Positions 25,611-36,726 of a DNA stretch of 64,000 nucleotides are shown piece by piece. The stretch's first letter is position 1; every line of letters begins with the position of its first letter. This DNA comes from Ceraceosorus guamensis (taxonomy: Eukaryota; Basidiomycota; Exobasidiomycetes; Ceraceosorales; Ceraceosoraceae), in assembly GCF_003144195.1 (NCBI RefSeq), contig NW_020289996.1:559419-623418 (forward strand), given 5' to 3'. The translations under genes and the position numbers were made by a program. The notes beneath the pieces were generated by a model. That model was not told where the DNA came from. It worked only from the letters and a program-made list of their open reading frames with translations, and searched no databases.

Positions 25611-28600
25611 GCACGCAAAACGCAAGTCAGGTGGCAGGCTGGCCAAGTCCTCAACACCTGCCATCCAGACCGCCTCAGGATGAGCTCGAATTACCGATAC
25701 CTCCTACAAATCTAATGTTTGCTTTGCGCAATGGGAGACCGAGAGGCACTACACTCAAGGAATGGGCATTCCCCCAGCGCTACGTTCGACGTGGAGATGC
25801 TTTTGACGCGACCACTGCAGTCATAGGAACGGGTGGGTGAGTGCCAACTATCACGTTCGAATGGCTGCGCTCAATCGCAGCGACGACTTACACGCCCGGT
25901 TTGGTGCGCTTTTCAGCTTTGGAACTGCTTATCGATATGAGGTGAGTACTGAGGCCAGAGACTCGAGATTGTCTGCAGAATTTAACGCTGATGCTGTGTC
26001 GCCGTCTGCTCAGCGCGTTCCCGAGCCCGAGCAGAGCGCTGTGTCAGCTTCGCCGGACTCGAGCTTCTCTGCGCTGAGCGCATTTGGCGCCTCGTCGAGC
26101 CATACCACCAACACGTCCCTCTCATCCCCGGGACCCAGCCCAAAGAAAGCAGCGTTGGCGCCTTCAGTCGCGGCATCACCGCATCGCGACAGCATTCCGA
26201 TGGAGCGCGAACACGTCGAAGCCCTTGATCAGCAAGAATGCGAGCAATTCGACAAACAAATGCGTACGAAGCTGAGTAATAGACACCTGGCCCAAACCAG
26301 CGTGCCCCAACACCAGCTCGCGGCGCATACGTCAGGCGTCACTTCTGAGAACAATGCGAATGCACCAGCTTTCATGCCGGACAGCCCGCAGCAACTGACG
26401 CCCAACAAACCACCTGCCGTGATTGTAGTCAAAGTCTGTCGGACACCGACCACCGGCAGCTTCGATGAGCTGCCGCGATGTGGAGTTCCGCGCGCCGAAG
26501 TCAAAAGAGCCGAAGCTCTTCTTAATGCACAGCGCAACGGCGAGCTGACACCCGATCTCTCGAAGATAATGCACACTCGCATCGTGCGGGGCGAGCTTCT
26601 GCTCCTCAAATTTCTTCAAGGAGCTGCGACGGCCGAAGGTTTCAGTCATCGCCGCACCCACACGGTCAGACTGATCGCAGACATGTCCATGCATACCGCA
26701 TGTTCGGCGGTGACTGCGCTGGACCCGCTCAGCGCTCAAGCCAGCACTGCTGCCACGTACGAGCGCGTCGAGGGTGGCCCGCCCTTGCCTCGCCTATTGG
26801 TCTTTGAACGACTCGTCGACCTAGATGCCCAACTCACTCCGCGCGGGTGGGTCAAATCGCGTACACCATGGACAGTTGCGCAAGTAGAAGCAGCCGCCCG
26901 CGACGTCGCGAAGGGTCTTCGCTTCCTTCACTCTCACTGTGTGGCACATGGCGACCTCAAACCGTCCAATCTGATGCGATGCGCAAAGACGGGTGTGGTC
27001 AAGCTCATCGATCTTGGCGCCTCGAGACGATGGGTGCGCCTTCCTGTGGACAAGATGAGCAGCACCGACGTAGTCGAGGCATTGGACGAGGCCATCATCA
27101 GCGGCCGATTGAGCAGAGATGACTATACTCGCGATGTCATCTGTGAAGGACTTGGGTCATTTACAGGCTCGCCGCACTTTATGGCCCCGGAAATCTTGCT
27201 GCAAGCGAGTCGGTACCTCAGCACGGACGGATACGCAAGGTCGGTGCTCGACGACCATGTCAGAAATCCAGCCGCTCTTCCTGCTCATATTCCGCTCGAA
27301 TTGCTCGAGCTGTGCTATGACGACTTCAAACGCGGATGGGGAGTGGCAGCTGATATCTGGAGTTGGGGCTGCACGGTCCAGCTCTTGATGATGCGCACAC
27401 AACACTCGCTAGAGAGACCCAGATCTTCAGCGGTCTGTCCATTCTCATTCTCCTTTGAGCATCATCTCGAGGACGCCATCGCACCGCTGTATCCTCAAGA
27501 TGAGTCGGAGAATGATTTGCCGCGATTCCGACTTTGGGCGCGCTGCTTCTCTCTTCAAATCACGCAGACATTGATCTCTGGGGTAGAGCTCATCGACTGC
27601 TGTACCTATCTGTCGCCACAGGTGCTGCACGGCCTGAAGCAAGCGATGCAGGGCAGAGATGCTCGCCCAAATGCGACGCAGCTCTGTGAAATCCTGAGGC
27701 AGCCGGTGCAAGGCCTGGGTCTCGATCTATCCGGCCTGACAGAGCCAGACCATCAGGACAACATTGTACTGCAACCGTCGCTGCCCGCGACCCCACAGAC
27801 ACATTTCAGCAATCTTTCTCGTGCTGACTCCATCCACAATATGGATGGCACCTCGAGCACGGGGATGAGCTTGCCTTCCCACATGCACCGAAGCGTGAGC
27901 AGCGCCAGACAAGCTCGAGAAATGGTCCATTTCAGTGGTGCGCAAGACGATTACGAAGCTGACCGCGATGCGCTTGTTGTGCGATTGGAGAAGCTGTCAC
28001 AGCGCCAGATCGACGCGCCATCCTTGCCCGGACAATCTCAGCTGGCAACAAGAAGTCTGCGGCAACCACTTACTCTGTCTACGGCGCCGACTCCTACAGA
28101 CAGCACGAACCTGTCGCCATCGAATGCCAAATCCCCAATGCTTCCAGACGTGGACATGGATGCAGACCTGCTGGGTCTCCATCTCATGGCTGCGGAGGCG
28201 ATGGACATTGATGTCGACGACGTGGGCGGTGAGCCAGAGCAGCGTCTGCTTTCAGCTCCATCGTTCACCAGGCACGCCAAACCTCAAAGCAAGAGCAACG
28301 CTACATCGATTGAAGATGACGCTGCAAGTGCACCCTCTCTGCTCAACTTCGAGGAGCGAGGCAGAGGCGAATACCGGGGCACACCGCCCACACCGACGCC
28401 TGCGCCGTCAGAGTCTCAGAATCAGCAGCTGAATCAGAAGCGCTCTCTTGGTACCCTTCTACGCCGGGGGAGCGGCCTGCACAAGGTTCGCTCTTCCTTC
28501 GGCGGCTTGCGAGCGGGCTCCCGTGCGCTTGAGCGGCCCAGGGAAGGAACGGAGTCTCGCTCAGACATACACTGGCGCTTCATGCTCAACGATGCGGATG

Positions 28601-28926
28601 CTGCTCCACTTGACGAAGAACAAGAAGCTCCCAAGGCTCAGCATCCCAGCACTCCAGAGCCAATTTCAGGCCTTTCCGAAATCCAGACGCCTTACGCGCA
28701 TTCCAGAGGTCGTTCCGGCACTCTGCTCGCGCGTCGACTGAGCATTGCGAAGTCTCTCATTCAGGGCAATTCCCCGAGCGACACCGCCGGTGCTCACGCA
28801 AAGGAACAGGCCATACCTGAATTCGAGGGCGAACATGAGACTGGCGCGTCGACGAGTCGCAGCAAGCAAGCTACACCTGCCTGGCGTCGCCGATTGACCA
28901 TCAGCAGCAAGTCCGCGCGAGCTTGA
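25604..28926 (+). CDS. Protein kinase with large insert in the N-lobe and non-RD catalytic loop
   Basis: Exons 25604-25836 and from 25881; a GT-AG stretch at 25942-26013 (72 nt, no stop, divisible by three) is probably a second intron, giving 1068 residues, otherwise 1092. A Gly-loop-like IGTGGD (about 74-79) and the beta-3 lysine in IVVKVCR (about 238) are separated by about 160 disordered residues instead of the usual 15-20. A helix-C-like segment (EVKRAEALL), VFERLVDL, then HGDLKPSN (about 410), LIDLGAS (DLG in place of DFG, about 431), GSPHFMAPE and ADIWSWGC complete the fold. APE and the lysine are present, so it may be active, but HGD lacks the RD arginine. GSPHFMAPE is like Ste11/MEKK-type kinases. 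The last 400 residues are disordered with many SP/TP sites. Substrate unknown. Confidence 0.85.
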
Positions 28927-30165
28927 AAGAGGCATGATGCCGCTTGACAGTTAGTTCGTCGCGCTTGTGGGCGAATTGCCTCTGGATCCAGCCTTCTGAT
29001 CGAACTTGATCGCCCTTGCAGTGGACTTGACGTGGTCATTCTGGCATCCACTCTCCATCTCAGATCGAAGCCCCATACTTTTAGGTGCCACACATACTAA
29101 TTCGCGTTCTTGTGCCTGACCAAATCAATTCTCGCGCCTGGAACGTTCCCCATTCTGCTTTGTACCCATACTGTTACCTGCCAATCGTGTATCTGTGCGA
29201 TCGCTTATTTCCCACCCATTTGCAGCTAGCCGTCGTCTTGCTTCTTACCGGCTCACGCACTACAAGCTGTCAAGGACGCCGTTGCGAAGCACGACGCTGG
29301 AAGATGATTGAGGAGGTGCCTTTTGCGGAGCTGATTCGTGCAGACCCAGAAGCTTTCAAGCATCCGAATGCGATGTCCGGCCTGGACGAGCGAGCACATT
29401 CCTCTGCACAATCGTCAAGTCTGACCGGAGCTGCTGCGGATGGAGTCACGAGCCCCGACAATCGTATTCATCATTCAAGATTAGCCGCGCTGGTCCATCT
29501 CCTCCCATGGAATTCGACAATCAGTGAATGTGTAGCAGCCGCGTTGGCTGCTGACGTTGGCTTCTGCCGGAGCATTTCCCGTGCCTGATGTTGCTGCTGT
29601 GCTGTGCCGGTACAGTCGTGAGTATACCGGCATCATTGCCATGCGCAGCCACAGATAGGTAGCCCTTCTGATTCACCGACGCGTAGTGCAAGATGTGCGG
29701 ACGCGCCATGCAGCGGCGGCACGGGAGAAATCGAGGCATCTGAGTGCATCGATCGCTACGCAGAAACTGCAGTCACAGTCGATGAGAGGCGCGGCCGGCC
29801 GGCCTGCATCAGCAGCTGCATGGCCTTCGATCGAACTTCTTAAACAAAAAAGCCGTCGCGTATGCGTGCCGTCGCGTGTCTGCAGCAGCTCGCTCGCGCT
29901 ACACGACGAAATTGAACTCTCGGACTCACGACTGTTGTACATGTGATTGTGATTGCGGATGAATCACGAATCACAACGACGATTTTGAATCGTTCAGTCA
30001 TGAGTCACCGGTCACGAGTGTCCGTACATCCACCTTCAGCTGCACCTGCTCCGCGTTCTCTGTCAACTGCATTCATCATCGCATCGCAACAACGATCAGG
30101 CTAGTCTGCGCTAGAAGTCTGCTACGTGAACCTCTCCTTGCTCGAGTGTACAAAACATTCTCATC
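28927..30165. other. Intergenic, 1.2 kb
   Basis: An open frame at about 29085-29588 has no family resemblance and is treated as chance. Copies of the dispersed motif occur at 29923-29934 (GACTCACGACTG) and 29962-29974 (AATCACGAATCAC). Confidence 0.5.
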
Positions 30166-31987
30166 ATGTCTGCACCGACCACATTCAGCTGGAAGTCGGG
30201 ACCTGAGGCAGTCCAAGTAGCCGGTAGCTGGGACTCTTTCGCCAGCAAAAAGGACTTGAAGAAGCAGGCGGATGGATCATTTGAGACTTCCGTGAGTAGT
30301 AGCAGCTCGAGTGCGATCTACCAAGCTGCACGCAGCGTTCGGAGGCACAATCGCTCATCATCCGCTCCTGCTCGCTCGACTGCCGTTAGCTGGACCTGCC
30401 AGCCACAACCAAGTTCACCTACAAGTACATCGTAGATGGATCCTGGCAAATCTCACCGCTCGAGCCCACTGAGGATGATGGGCAAGGCAATGTCAACAAC
30501 TTCTTGACTACCACCAAAGCCCAGCTGCAACCACAATCCCCAGCTCCCTTTGACAATTCTGTGCCAAACACGCCTCTACCCAAGAGCGATCCTGCTGATC
30601 CCAAGGCGCCACAGGCTGGAGCAGCTGACCTTACCAAGCAAAGCTCGCTAGGTGGAGTGGCTGCTGCTGCAGCCGGCGGCATCGCTGGAGCAAGTGCTGG
30701 AGCGGCTGGTATCGCTGCCGCGTTCGTCGGGGCTGCAACGGGAGAAAGGTCGGACAAGGCGACGGATGAGCAACAGAAGACCGCTGATCAGGCCGTCAAG
30801 CAAGCCGCGTCAGGTGCTGCTGCCGTCAAAGAGCAGGCTACGAGCGCTGCCGAATCCACTCCTCAGGGAGCTCAGGGTAAGTTTGTCCTTCTTGGTATGC
30901 GTCGCCAACGTGCTGGATGGAAGGCGGGTGCAGGGCTAGAAGCTTCGCGCTGCGTAATTCAACGCAGACCTGACATCCTGTCCTTACATCACGCACCGCT
31001 TTTCCCCTCGTTTTTGCTCACCCTGGCTTAGCTGCGGCGGTTTCAATCCCTCCTTTCTTGACAGGCGTTTTGGCTGCTGCGTCTGCTTCGGTCGCTGATG
31101 CTCTCGGCACCGTCGTCGGCCAAGATGTGTTGCGCGGCAACCCGCAATCCGTTCCCACCACGCCAGCTCCCGAAACCGCACCCAAAGGACTCGAGTACGC
31201 AGGAGCAGGTGCACCGGCACCTGTCAGCGCGTTGGACAAGACGCCCACTGCGGACGAGCTCTCCAAATTGGCCCAGAGCGAAGGCAAGAACCCGGCTGAT
31301 GCTGGTGCGGCGGCTATCGCTTCTCAGGTCTTCAATGCGACGGACGCTGTACCTGCAGGAGCTAGCACTACAAATGCACAGCCCGCACACGCGCCTTTGG
31401 GTACTACTACAGGTGTGAGCAGGACCGATCGCGAGCCTGCACTTGCAACCGGCAACACCGGGCTTGCTGCGGCTGGGGGGGCAGGAGCAGGAGCAGCAGG
31501 AACGGCCACATCGAGCAAGGGTACTAGTGGATTGGCAGCGGCTGAAAAGAAGGATCTCAATGGGACAACGAGCAAGGCGGAACCTGTGGCACCGCACGCT
31601 GGAAGCTCTGGTTTGGCAGCAGCGCAGCCCGTCAACGGGGCGCCCGCTACACCAAAGAAGGCCAGCAGCGCAGCGGCAGCGGATGCTGCGGCCACAGGTA
31701 CCCCAGCATCAGCCAAGAAGGGCTCTCGATTCAGCACAATTGGAAGGCGCAAGAGCGCCGTGCCTTCAGAAGGTGCTGCGAATGGGGCTGGAGCTGCAAG
31801 TTCGGAACCCGTTCCACCCTTGCCTGCGAGCACATCGACCGGTAGCAACCTGAACGGTTCCACCGCTGGCTCGAACCCTGCTACCCCCGACAGGAAGCGC
31901 AAGCAGAGCATTTTTGGAAAGCTCAAGAGCGCACTTAGCAGCCCTTCGGGCAAATCGAATCACGCCCAATCCGGATCCACCTCTTGA
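30166..31987 (+). CDS. AMPK-type glycogen-binding domain protein (Mdg1/Crp1-like)
   Basis: Exons 30166-30291, 30390-30876 and a third ending at 31987. The third can begin at 31032 or 31065; both keep the frame, giving about 523 or 512 residues. Residues 5-85 match the AMPK1_CBM fold: TFSWKSGPEAVQVAGSWDSF, then FTYKYIVDGSWQISPLEPTE with N-V-N-N-F-L. In this family W-K and W-Q aromatic residues line the sugar-binding face. The rest is low-complexity Ala/Gly/Pro/Ser/Lys, with Ala-rich helices and a basic C-terminus (PDRKRKQSIFGKLKSALSSP). Yeast Mdg1 and Crp1 have the same plan (N-terminal CBM plus disordered tail) and are linked to G-protein signalling and cruciform DNA binding. No catalytic domain. 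The domain is secure; the specific role is inference. Confidence 0.85.
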
Positions 31988-32698
31988 GCATCTCGCCCGA
32001 GCTCCCGACCATCCCTTGGGCAAAAGCTCCAAAGTTGCAAAGTCTGCACCCATCAATACCTGCTCGACTACTGTCTCGTTGACTTGCTCTGTTTCTTTCC
32101 CTCGACCGCTCGTTTTATGCTTTTGCTGTGCACCTTGCTCCTTACGTACGACGAGAGCAAGTTTGTTGTACATGCTGCTCAATGCGATGCTCCAACTCAT
32201 GCACATGATCTCCTCCGTAGGACTCCAGATCAGAACTTTCGACTTGCAGTCGAGCTTTGAGTTCACGATCACGAGCCTGTACACGGGTCGCACACTGACG
32301 ATCTTACTCGAACCGACGCTGTGACTGATCTGTCCTGCTGCTCGTCGAGCTGACCGGCACGCGCGACTCAAGATTGTGGTTACAGGTGCACCCCTCGAGC
32401 AGTCAGGCGCACGAACATCGTTGTGCCAATGTCTGGGCGTTCAAAGGGCGAGAGGAGGATTGTGTTTGATCCCTCGTGCCCGCTATCCAGCAGGCTTGCG
32501 AGTCACCAGCACTGCGGTCGACAGCGGCTTGACTAGATAGCGCTTGGAGCGTGCACGTTGAGCAGCAAAAGTGGTCCCACCACTCGCTTGCCTCGCAAAC
32601 ACGAACACCCCCGGGATCCGGACTTTGATTGGAAGCGAGTGTACCAAGCTATCGGAACGAAGATGAGATGAGATGCACGATGGACACGCCCTTTCGCC

Positions 32699-32712
32699 GG
32701 GGGGGGGGGGGG
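32699..32712 (+). repeat. G14 homopolymer
   Basis: Fourteen consecutive G on the plus strand. Length may be affected by sequencing error. Confidence 0.85.
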
Positions 32713-33556
32713 CGCCTCACGAGCGACTCCCCCAAAATTCCGCTACTATGCTTTCGTGTGCACTTTGCATTACTAAATGCGTATCGCCCCGTTTCGTGTA
32801 GAGGTGGTGGCCGTCTTTCTCGATTCGTGAATGCGCATGCAGCAATCGGTAGAGCATTGACTCACGCTGGCCCGATTATTGCAGGAGCAAGTATGTACCG
32901 TGCTGCGGGCTTATCGCCGCATGTTTATCCCTCTGATACGTAGAATGTACCACCGCTGTGACTCGTCACCGCGCACGGGCGGGCTATGTACCACTCTGAC
33001 TCGTTTGGTCGACTTGGCAATCTCTAGTCCTTCAAGGCGCACCAAAGCGCAAATCCGCCTTGCTGCCCTTCCATCTACTGTACACTGTGTGTCGCAATTG
33101 AGATTCCTGTGAGGCATTAGTGACTGCTGTGCACGGTCCCAGCTAGGGTCGGGCGAAAAGATCAGGCTACTGCAGGGGCAACTTCCCGTCCCTGAAGGCC
33201 AATCAACCCAATGAACACGGTATGTCTCTCTTGAATTTTGTAAAGTAAGCGACAAAACCTCAGGCTTGCCTGGCACGTAGCGGTCTCTTTGCAACGATGG
33301 CCTTGCGCGGCGGACTGGATGAAGGTGTGCATCGTCAATCGTGGATCGCAGACGCTTGACCCTTCGAACTCATTTTTGCCTTGCCCCCATCCTCATCAAG
33401 AAATCAGGCGGTGCCATGCGCTCCCTCAACGGAGAACGGACTTTCGGCACATTCAAATTGCGCATCCGCATCTCCGCTCACGCGCTACACCCTGAACCAA
33501 TCATAGCGTCGCTGAATCGACTTCACGCATCGCTCGATCAAGTCAGGTGTAACGGC

Positions 33557-33787
33557 ACCGATTTAAGCTAAAAAATCGGTGGCTTGCTCTGACATCCTTT
33601 AATTGCTAGAGTGCAATATATGCACTTGAGCCATGATGGAGCAGCCCTAGTAGTCCTAGCTCACCCCGCATTTCTGCTCCAGAAAAGGCCGCTTTCCGGA
33701 GCGGAGGCCTTGGAGCACGTCAGCTTCGACTGATCATGGTTATAGTCCGACCTATCGGTGTGGACAAGGTGATTTACAAAATCACCT
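33557..33787. ncRNA. Candidate structured RNA: cluster of perfect hairpins
   Basis: Within 231 nt there are four stem-loops. CACCGATTT (33557-33565) pairs with AAATCGGTG (33574-33582). TGCTCC and AAGGCC (33675-33680, 33685-33690) pair with GGCCTT then GGAGCA (33706-33717), around a short inner stem GCT/AGC. CCGA-CCTA-TCGG is at 33747-33758. AGGTGATTT (33767-33775) pairs with AAATCACCT (33779-33787) round a 3-nt loop. TATAGTCC occurs twice (from about 33741 and 33795). It does not match U1, U2, U4, U5, U6, tRNA or 5S RNA as I know them. The strand is undetermined and the RNA nature is inference. Confidence 0.3.
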
Positions 33788-33821
33788 GCTGTAGTATAGT
33801 CCTTCCGATGAGGCGATCATC

Positions 33822-33944
33822 ATGGCGCAAGGTCTCATGTTGACCGGCGCTTCTACAGCTATAGCGCTGCTGTCTGTCTGTCTGCTCTTGCCTGCTGGCT
33901 TTGCTGCGATCAGATCACGAGCGGGCGGGCTGCGAACGCGCTAG
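33822..33944 (+). CDS. Possible 40-residue hydrophobic microprotein or signal-peptide exon
   Basis: ATG at 33822 to TAG at 33942-33944. The product begins MAQGLMLTGASTAIALLSVC and goes on LLLPAGFAAIRSRAGG: a hydrophobic stretch of about 20 residues followed by arginines, like a signal peptide or a single membrane span with a basic cytosolic end. It lies just after the hairpin cluster. There is no homology evidence and short ORFs of this kind arise by chance, so confidence is low. Confidence 0.2.
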   Translation: MAQGLMLTGASTAIALLSVCLLLPAGFAAIRSRAGGLRTR

Positions 33945-34646
33945 CTGTAGCCCGTACCTGTCCGACGCTGTGCTGCTGGCGGCTGTGCGGCTTACATGGA
34001 GAGCCACCGCAAGATGCTGGGCCGATCGAGCTGCGACGCCAAGACGATCCTGCTGGCGAGGCAAAAAAGCGTCGGGTCGCATGGGTCCACTCAACTCTGA
34101 TGCACTCAGACGATGCCTGCTGTGTGAATTGTATGAAGCTCATCTGCATGATCATATGCTGAGCCGCGACTATACACACTAGAACTCGTGGCCGTGTGGC
34201 TTGCGAGCTCACGTTTGCTCGCAATTAACAAACCCTGGCCGCAAATTTGCGAAGGAATTTGCCCGCCCGGAGCCGTCCCTGCGCCACTCTTGACTATGCT
34301 ATAGACGCGGGCCACGCGGTTGCTTCACTGCGCATGGTGACTCTGGCGTCGCGGTGCTTTCCTACGCAACGTTCTCTGAAGGTGCGGTACACTCACGATT
34401 GAAACGATTCACGATTCTCTTGAATACCCTCAGACGTGGATTGACCACGCCTCTTTTGATTCCAGTGCCGAGGCGGATGCTGATTTGATTTGGGTCAATC
34501 CGGAGACGCACTCCGCTGCTCTGTTCCTATTTCCGTAGCGTAGCGTCTCTGCGGACGCGGTGGTCCGGAAGTGGAGTGTGAGTGCAAACGAGTCGTGCAG
34601 GATCAGCAGCAAGCGCTCGAGCACCAGCATATGATCTGCTGTATGT

Positions 34647-34720
34647 AGTCAGTCAGTCAGTCAGTCAGTCAGTCAGTCAGTCAGTCAGTCAGTCAGTCAG
34701 TCAGTCAGTCAGTCAGTCAG
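34647..34720 (+). repeat. (AGTC)n microsatellite, about 18 copies
   Basis: An uninterrupted tetranucleotide array of about 74 nt. The perfect length suggests it is recent or unstable and it should vary between strains. Confidence 0.97.
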
Positions 34721-35070
34721 CAGTGATCACAAGTACGTAGCTAGTCAACCCGCGCGCGCGACGAACTGCGCTGCAGAAGAGTCAGGATTGAAATTCGTGA
34801 TTTGTGCGATGCGGCTCGTCTACACGCGCGAGTGTCATGTGCTGCACGCGGCTGCACATGCGCAGCAACCACCAGCGCAGCAGGAATTGATGAGCGCGTA
34901 CTGTATACGGGCACGACGTCCCAGCAAAGCATGCTGCATGCACGCATGCGCGTGGGCCCGAACGGCGCTCTGCTGTATTTTGTTTGTTGATTGGATTAGG
35001 CGGATGAAACGCGTAGAGAACCTGAGACATTGTCAAGCCTCAACACGCGAGCGAGAACGCTTTACCGTAG

Positions 35071-35104
35071 AGTAGTGTAGTGTAGTGTAGTGTAGTGTAG
35101 TGTG
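35071..35104 (+). repeat. (TGTAG)n pentanucleotide microsatellite
   Basis: Five perfect TGTAG units preceded by an AGTAG variant and followed by TGTG. Confidence 0.93.
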
Positions 35105-35850
35105 ACTCACCACTGCTGTATATGCGTACGGTACAGCTAGCTTCGTAGCTTGGTCACTCACGATACTGACCGGCCTGTCGGACGGGCTCGACTGCTGACT
35201 TGCACCCATAGCGTGGTCGTGCAGTCTGGCTTCCTCGCTAGACGCGTGTTCCTTCCAGCCTGCAATCCCAAGCTGAGGAGATACATAGAACGCTCCACGC
35301 TTTTGGAAGGGCTGTGCCGAGACGTTTCTGTCAAAAGACGGTACCGTAATGTACCGGTCGCCTTGCATACGGTATCGATCGAGGCCAAGGCGCAAAGCCT
35401 TAGCCGCTGCAATAGACCTCGGAGGGGGAGGAGCGGCGAGGCCGGGATTTCTTTCCAAAATCATTTGCAGCAGTGGGCCAGCAGCTGTGCTGCCTCTTTA
35501 TCCGCGCGACGAGTTTTCAAGCCGGGCTTGCGAGGACAGAACCTATAGCTTGACTGCGTTTCTACGGTCACTGAGCAAGCCGCCTCCTACTTCTGCAGAA
35601 CTGCCACACGCGCCCATATTCCGTCGTTTGCGAGAGTGTACAGGGTGGTGCTGTTAGGTTCTTAATTCCTCATGTTGCTTCATGCGCGATTCCTGGAACA
35701 TGATCGCGATCGGGTATTTGGCCGCTCCGCGCAGCCATTTTGCGCCCAAAAGACCGGAGCGCTGCACCGCAATTGCCGAATTGCTTATTGCTCTACCGCC
35801 CTATGGTCGTGATCGATCGATCGACACGCGACTGCAGTAGCGCACCTGAA

Positions 35851-35911
35851 CACTCACTCACTCACTCACTCACTCACCCACTCACCCACTCACCCACTCA
35901 CCCACTCACCC
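35851..35911 (+). repeat. (CACT)n grading into (CACCCACT)n
   Basis: About six CACT units followed by about four CACCCACT units, so the 8-nt unit probably arose by one T-to-C change in a CACT pair and then expanded as a new unit. Confidence 0.93.
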
Positions 35912-36726
35912 AGCTGCAGTCGCCGCGGTCACACTGACTCGGTGCTGCGTCCATGCAAAGTGCTGCGCTCTTCCCAACTTGGAGAGCAAGGGCCCGCAAG
36001 ACGGATGCGCCTTTCTGCGCACATACATCTGGTGCACTAGTGCTGCTATGTTTGCTGTATACTGACACTCTGACTGCAGAGTCGCAGTGCCTGGCTGTGC
36101 TTCGCAAGCTGCCCTGTCGATCTCTTCTGCGTTTCTTCATGCACGCGTTCAGGCCGCTTTTCGAATCGCACCTTCGCATCAATCACACGGCACCTCGAGC
36201 GGGCTCACCCAGTTCAAAGGCTTGTGTTGTGATAGCGCGTCTCCTAATCACAAAAGTGTCAGCGGAAGCCATCGTGGCCAGCAGCTGTCGCGGCCCTCAT
36301 TCCATCCGAGTTCAATCTACGACCACCTTCGAACGCCAATCATCTATGCTCTACACTCCTGAATCCCTTAGACATCACGAACTTCGACACGAAAATTGCA
36401 GCACCACGACAGGCCCCTCTAATTCATTCACACGACCCTTCAGCTTCCGCTTCCGACTTGACGCTGAGCCATCCGGGGCTCTCGCATCCTCACTTCACAT
36501 TCGCAGATTCCAAAAACAAATCTGCACTGAACTTTTCGACCACGCACCACCCATACTGTACGCCCGCCCCCGCCCAAAATCTTGACGCTACGGGTGGCCT
36601 CGCAGATCCGACATTACGTGTGCTCGAACGGCGGCAGCTCAAGAGAGTCACCCCGGGCATCCTCCACTCGAAGGACCTTCGCTGTCAGCGCTCGGTCGAC
36701 GCTAGGCGCTGACCAACGTGGCGAAC

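Larger units (their letters stand above)
31988..36726. other. Gene desert, 4.7 kb, with microsatellites and hairpins
   Basis: No recognisable protein gene on either strand. It contains a G14 run, three microsatellites and a cluster of perfect hairpins, each listed separately. Frequent stops in all frames and short direct repeats suggest non-coding DNA; part may be the promoter or leader of the PH-domain gene at 36727. Confidence 0.6.

Noticed and set aside
29085-29588. 167-codon frame downstream of the kinase
   Set aside because: No ATG context, no family resemblance and no introns; treated as chance in 3' flanking DNA.
33795-33825. CCGATGAGGCG resembling a hammerhead ribozyme core
   Set aside because: The invariant CUGAUGA and the partner GAAA elements are not both present in the right arrangement.
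36458-36712. Upstream frame before the PH-domain gene as an extra N-terminal exon
   Set aside because: No GT-AG pair joins it in phase to the first PH strand, and the ATG at 36727 directly precedes that strand.
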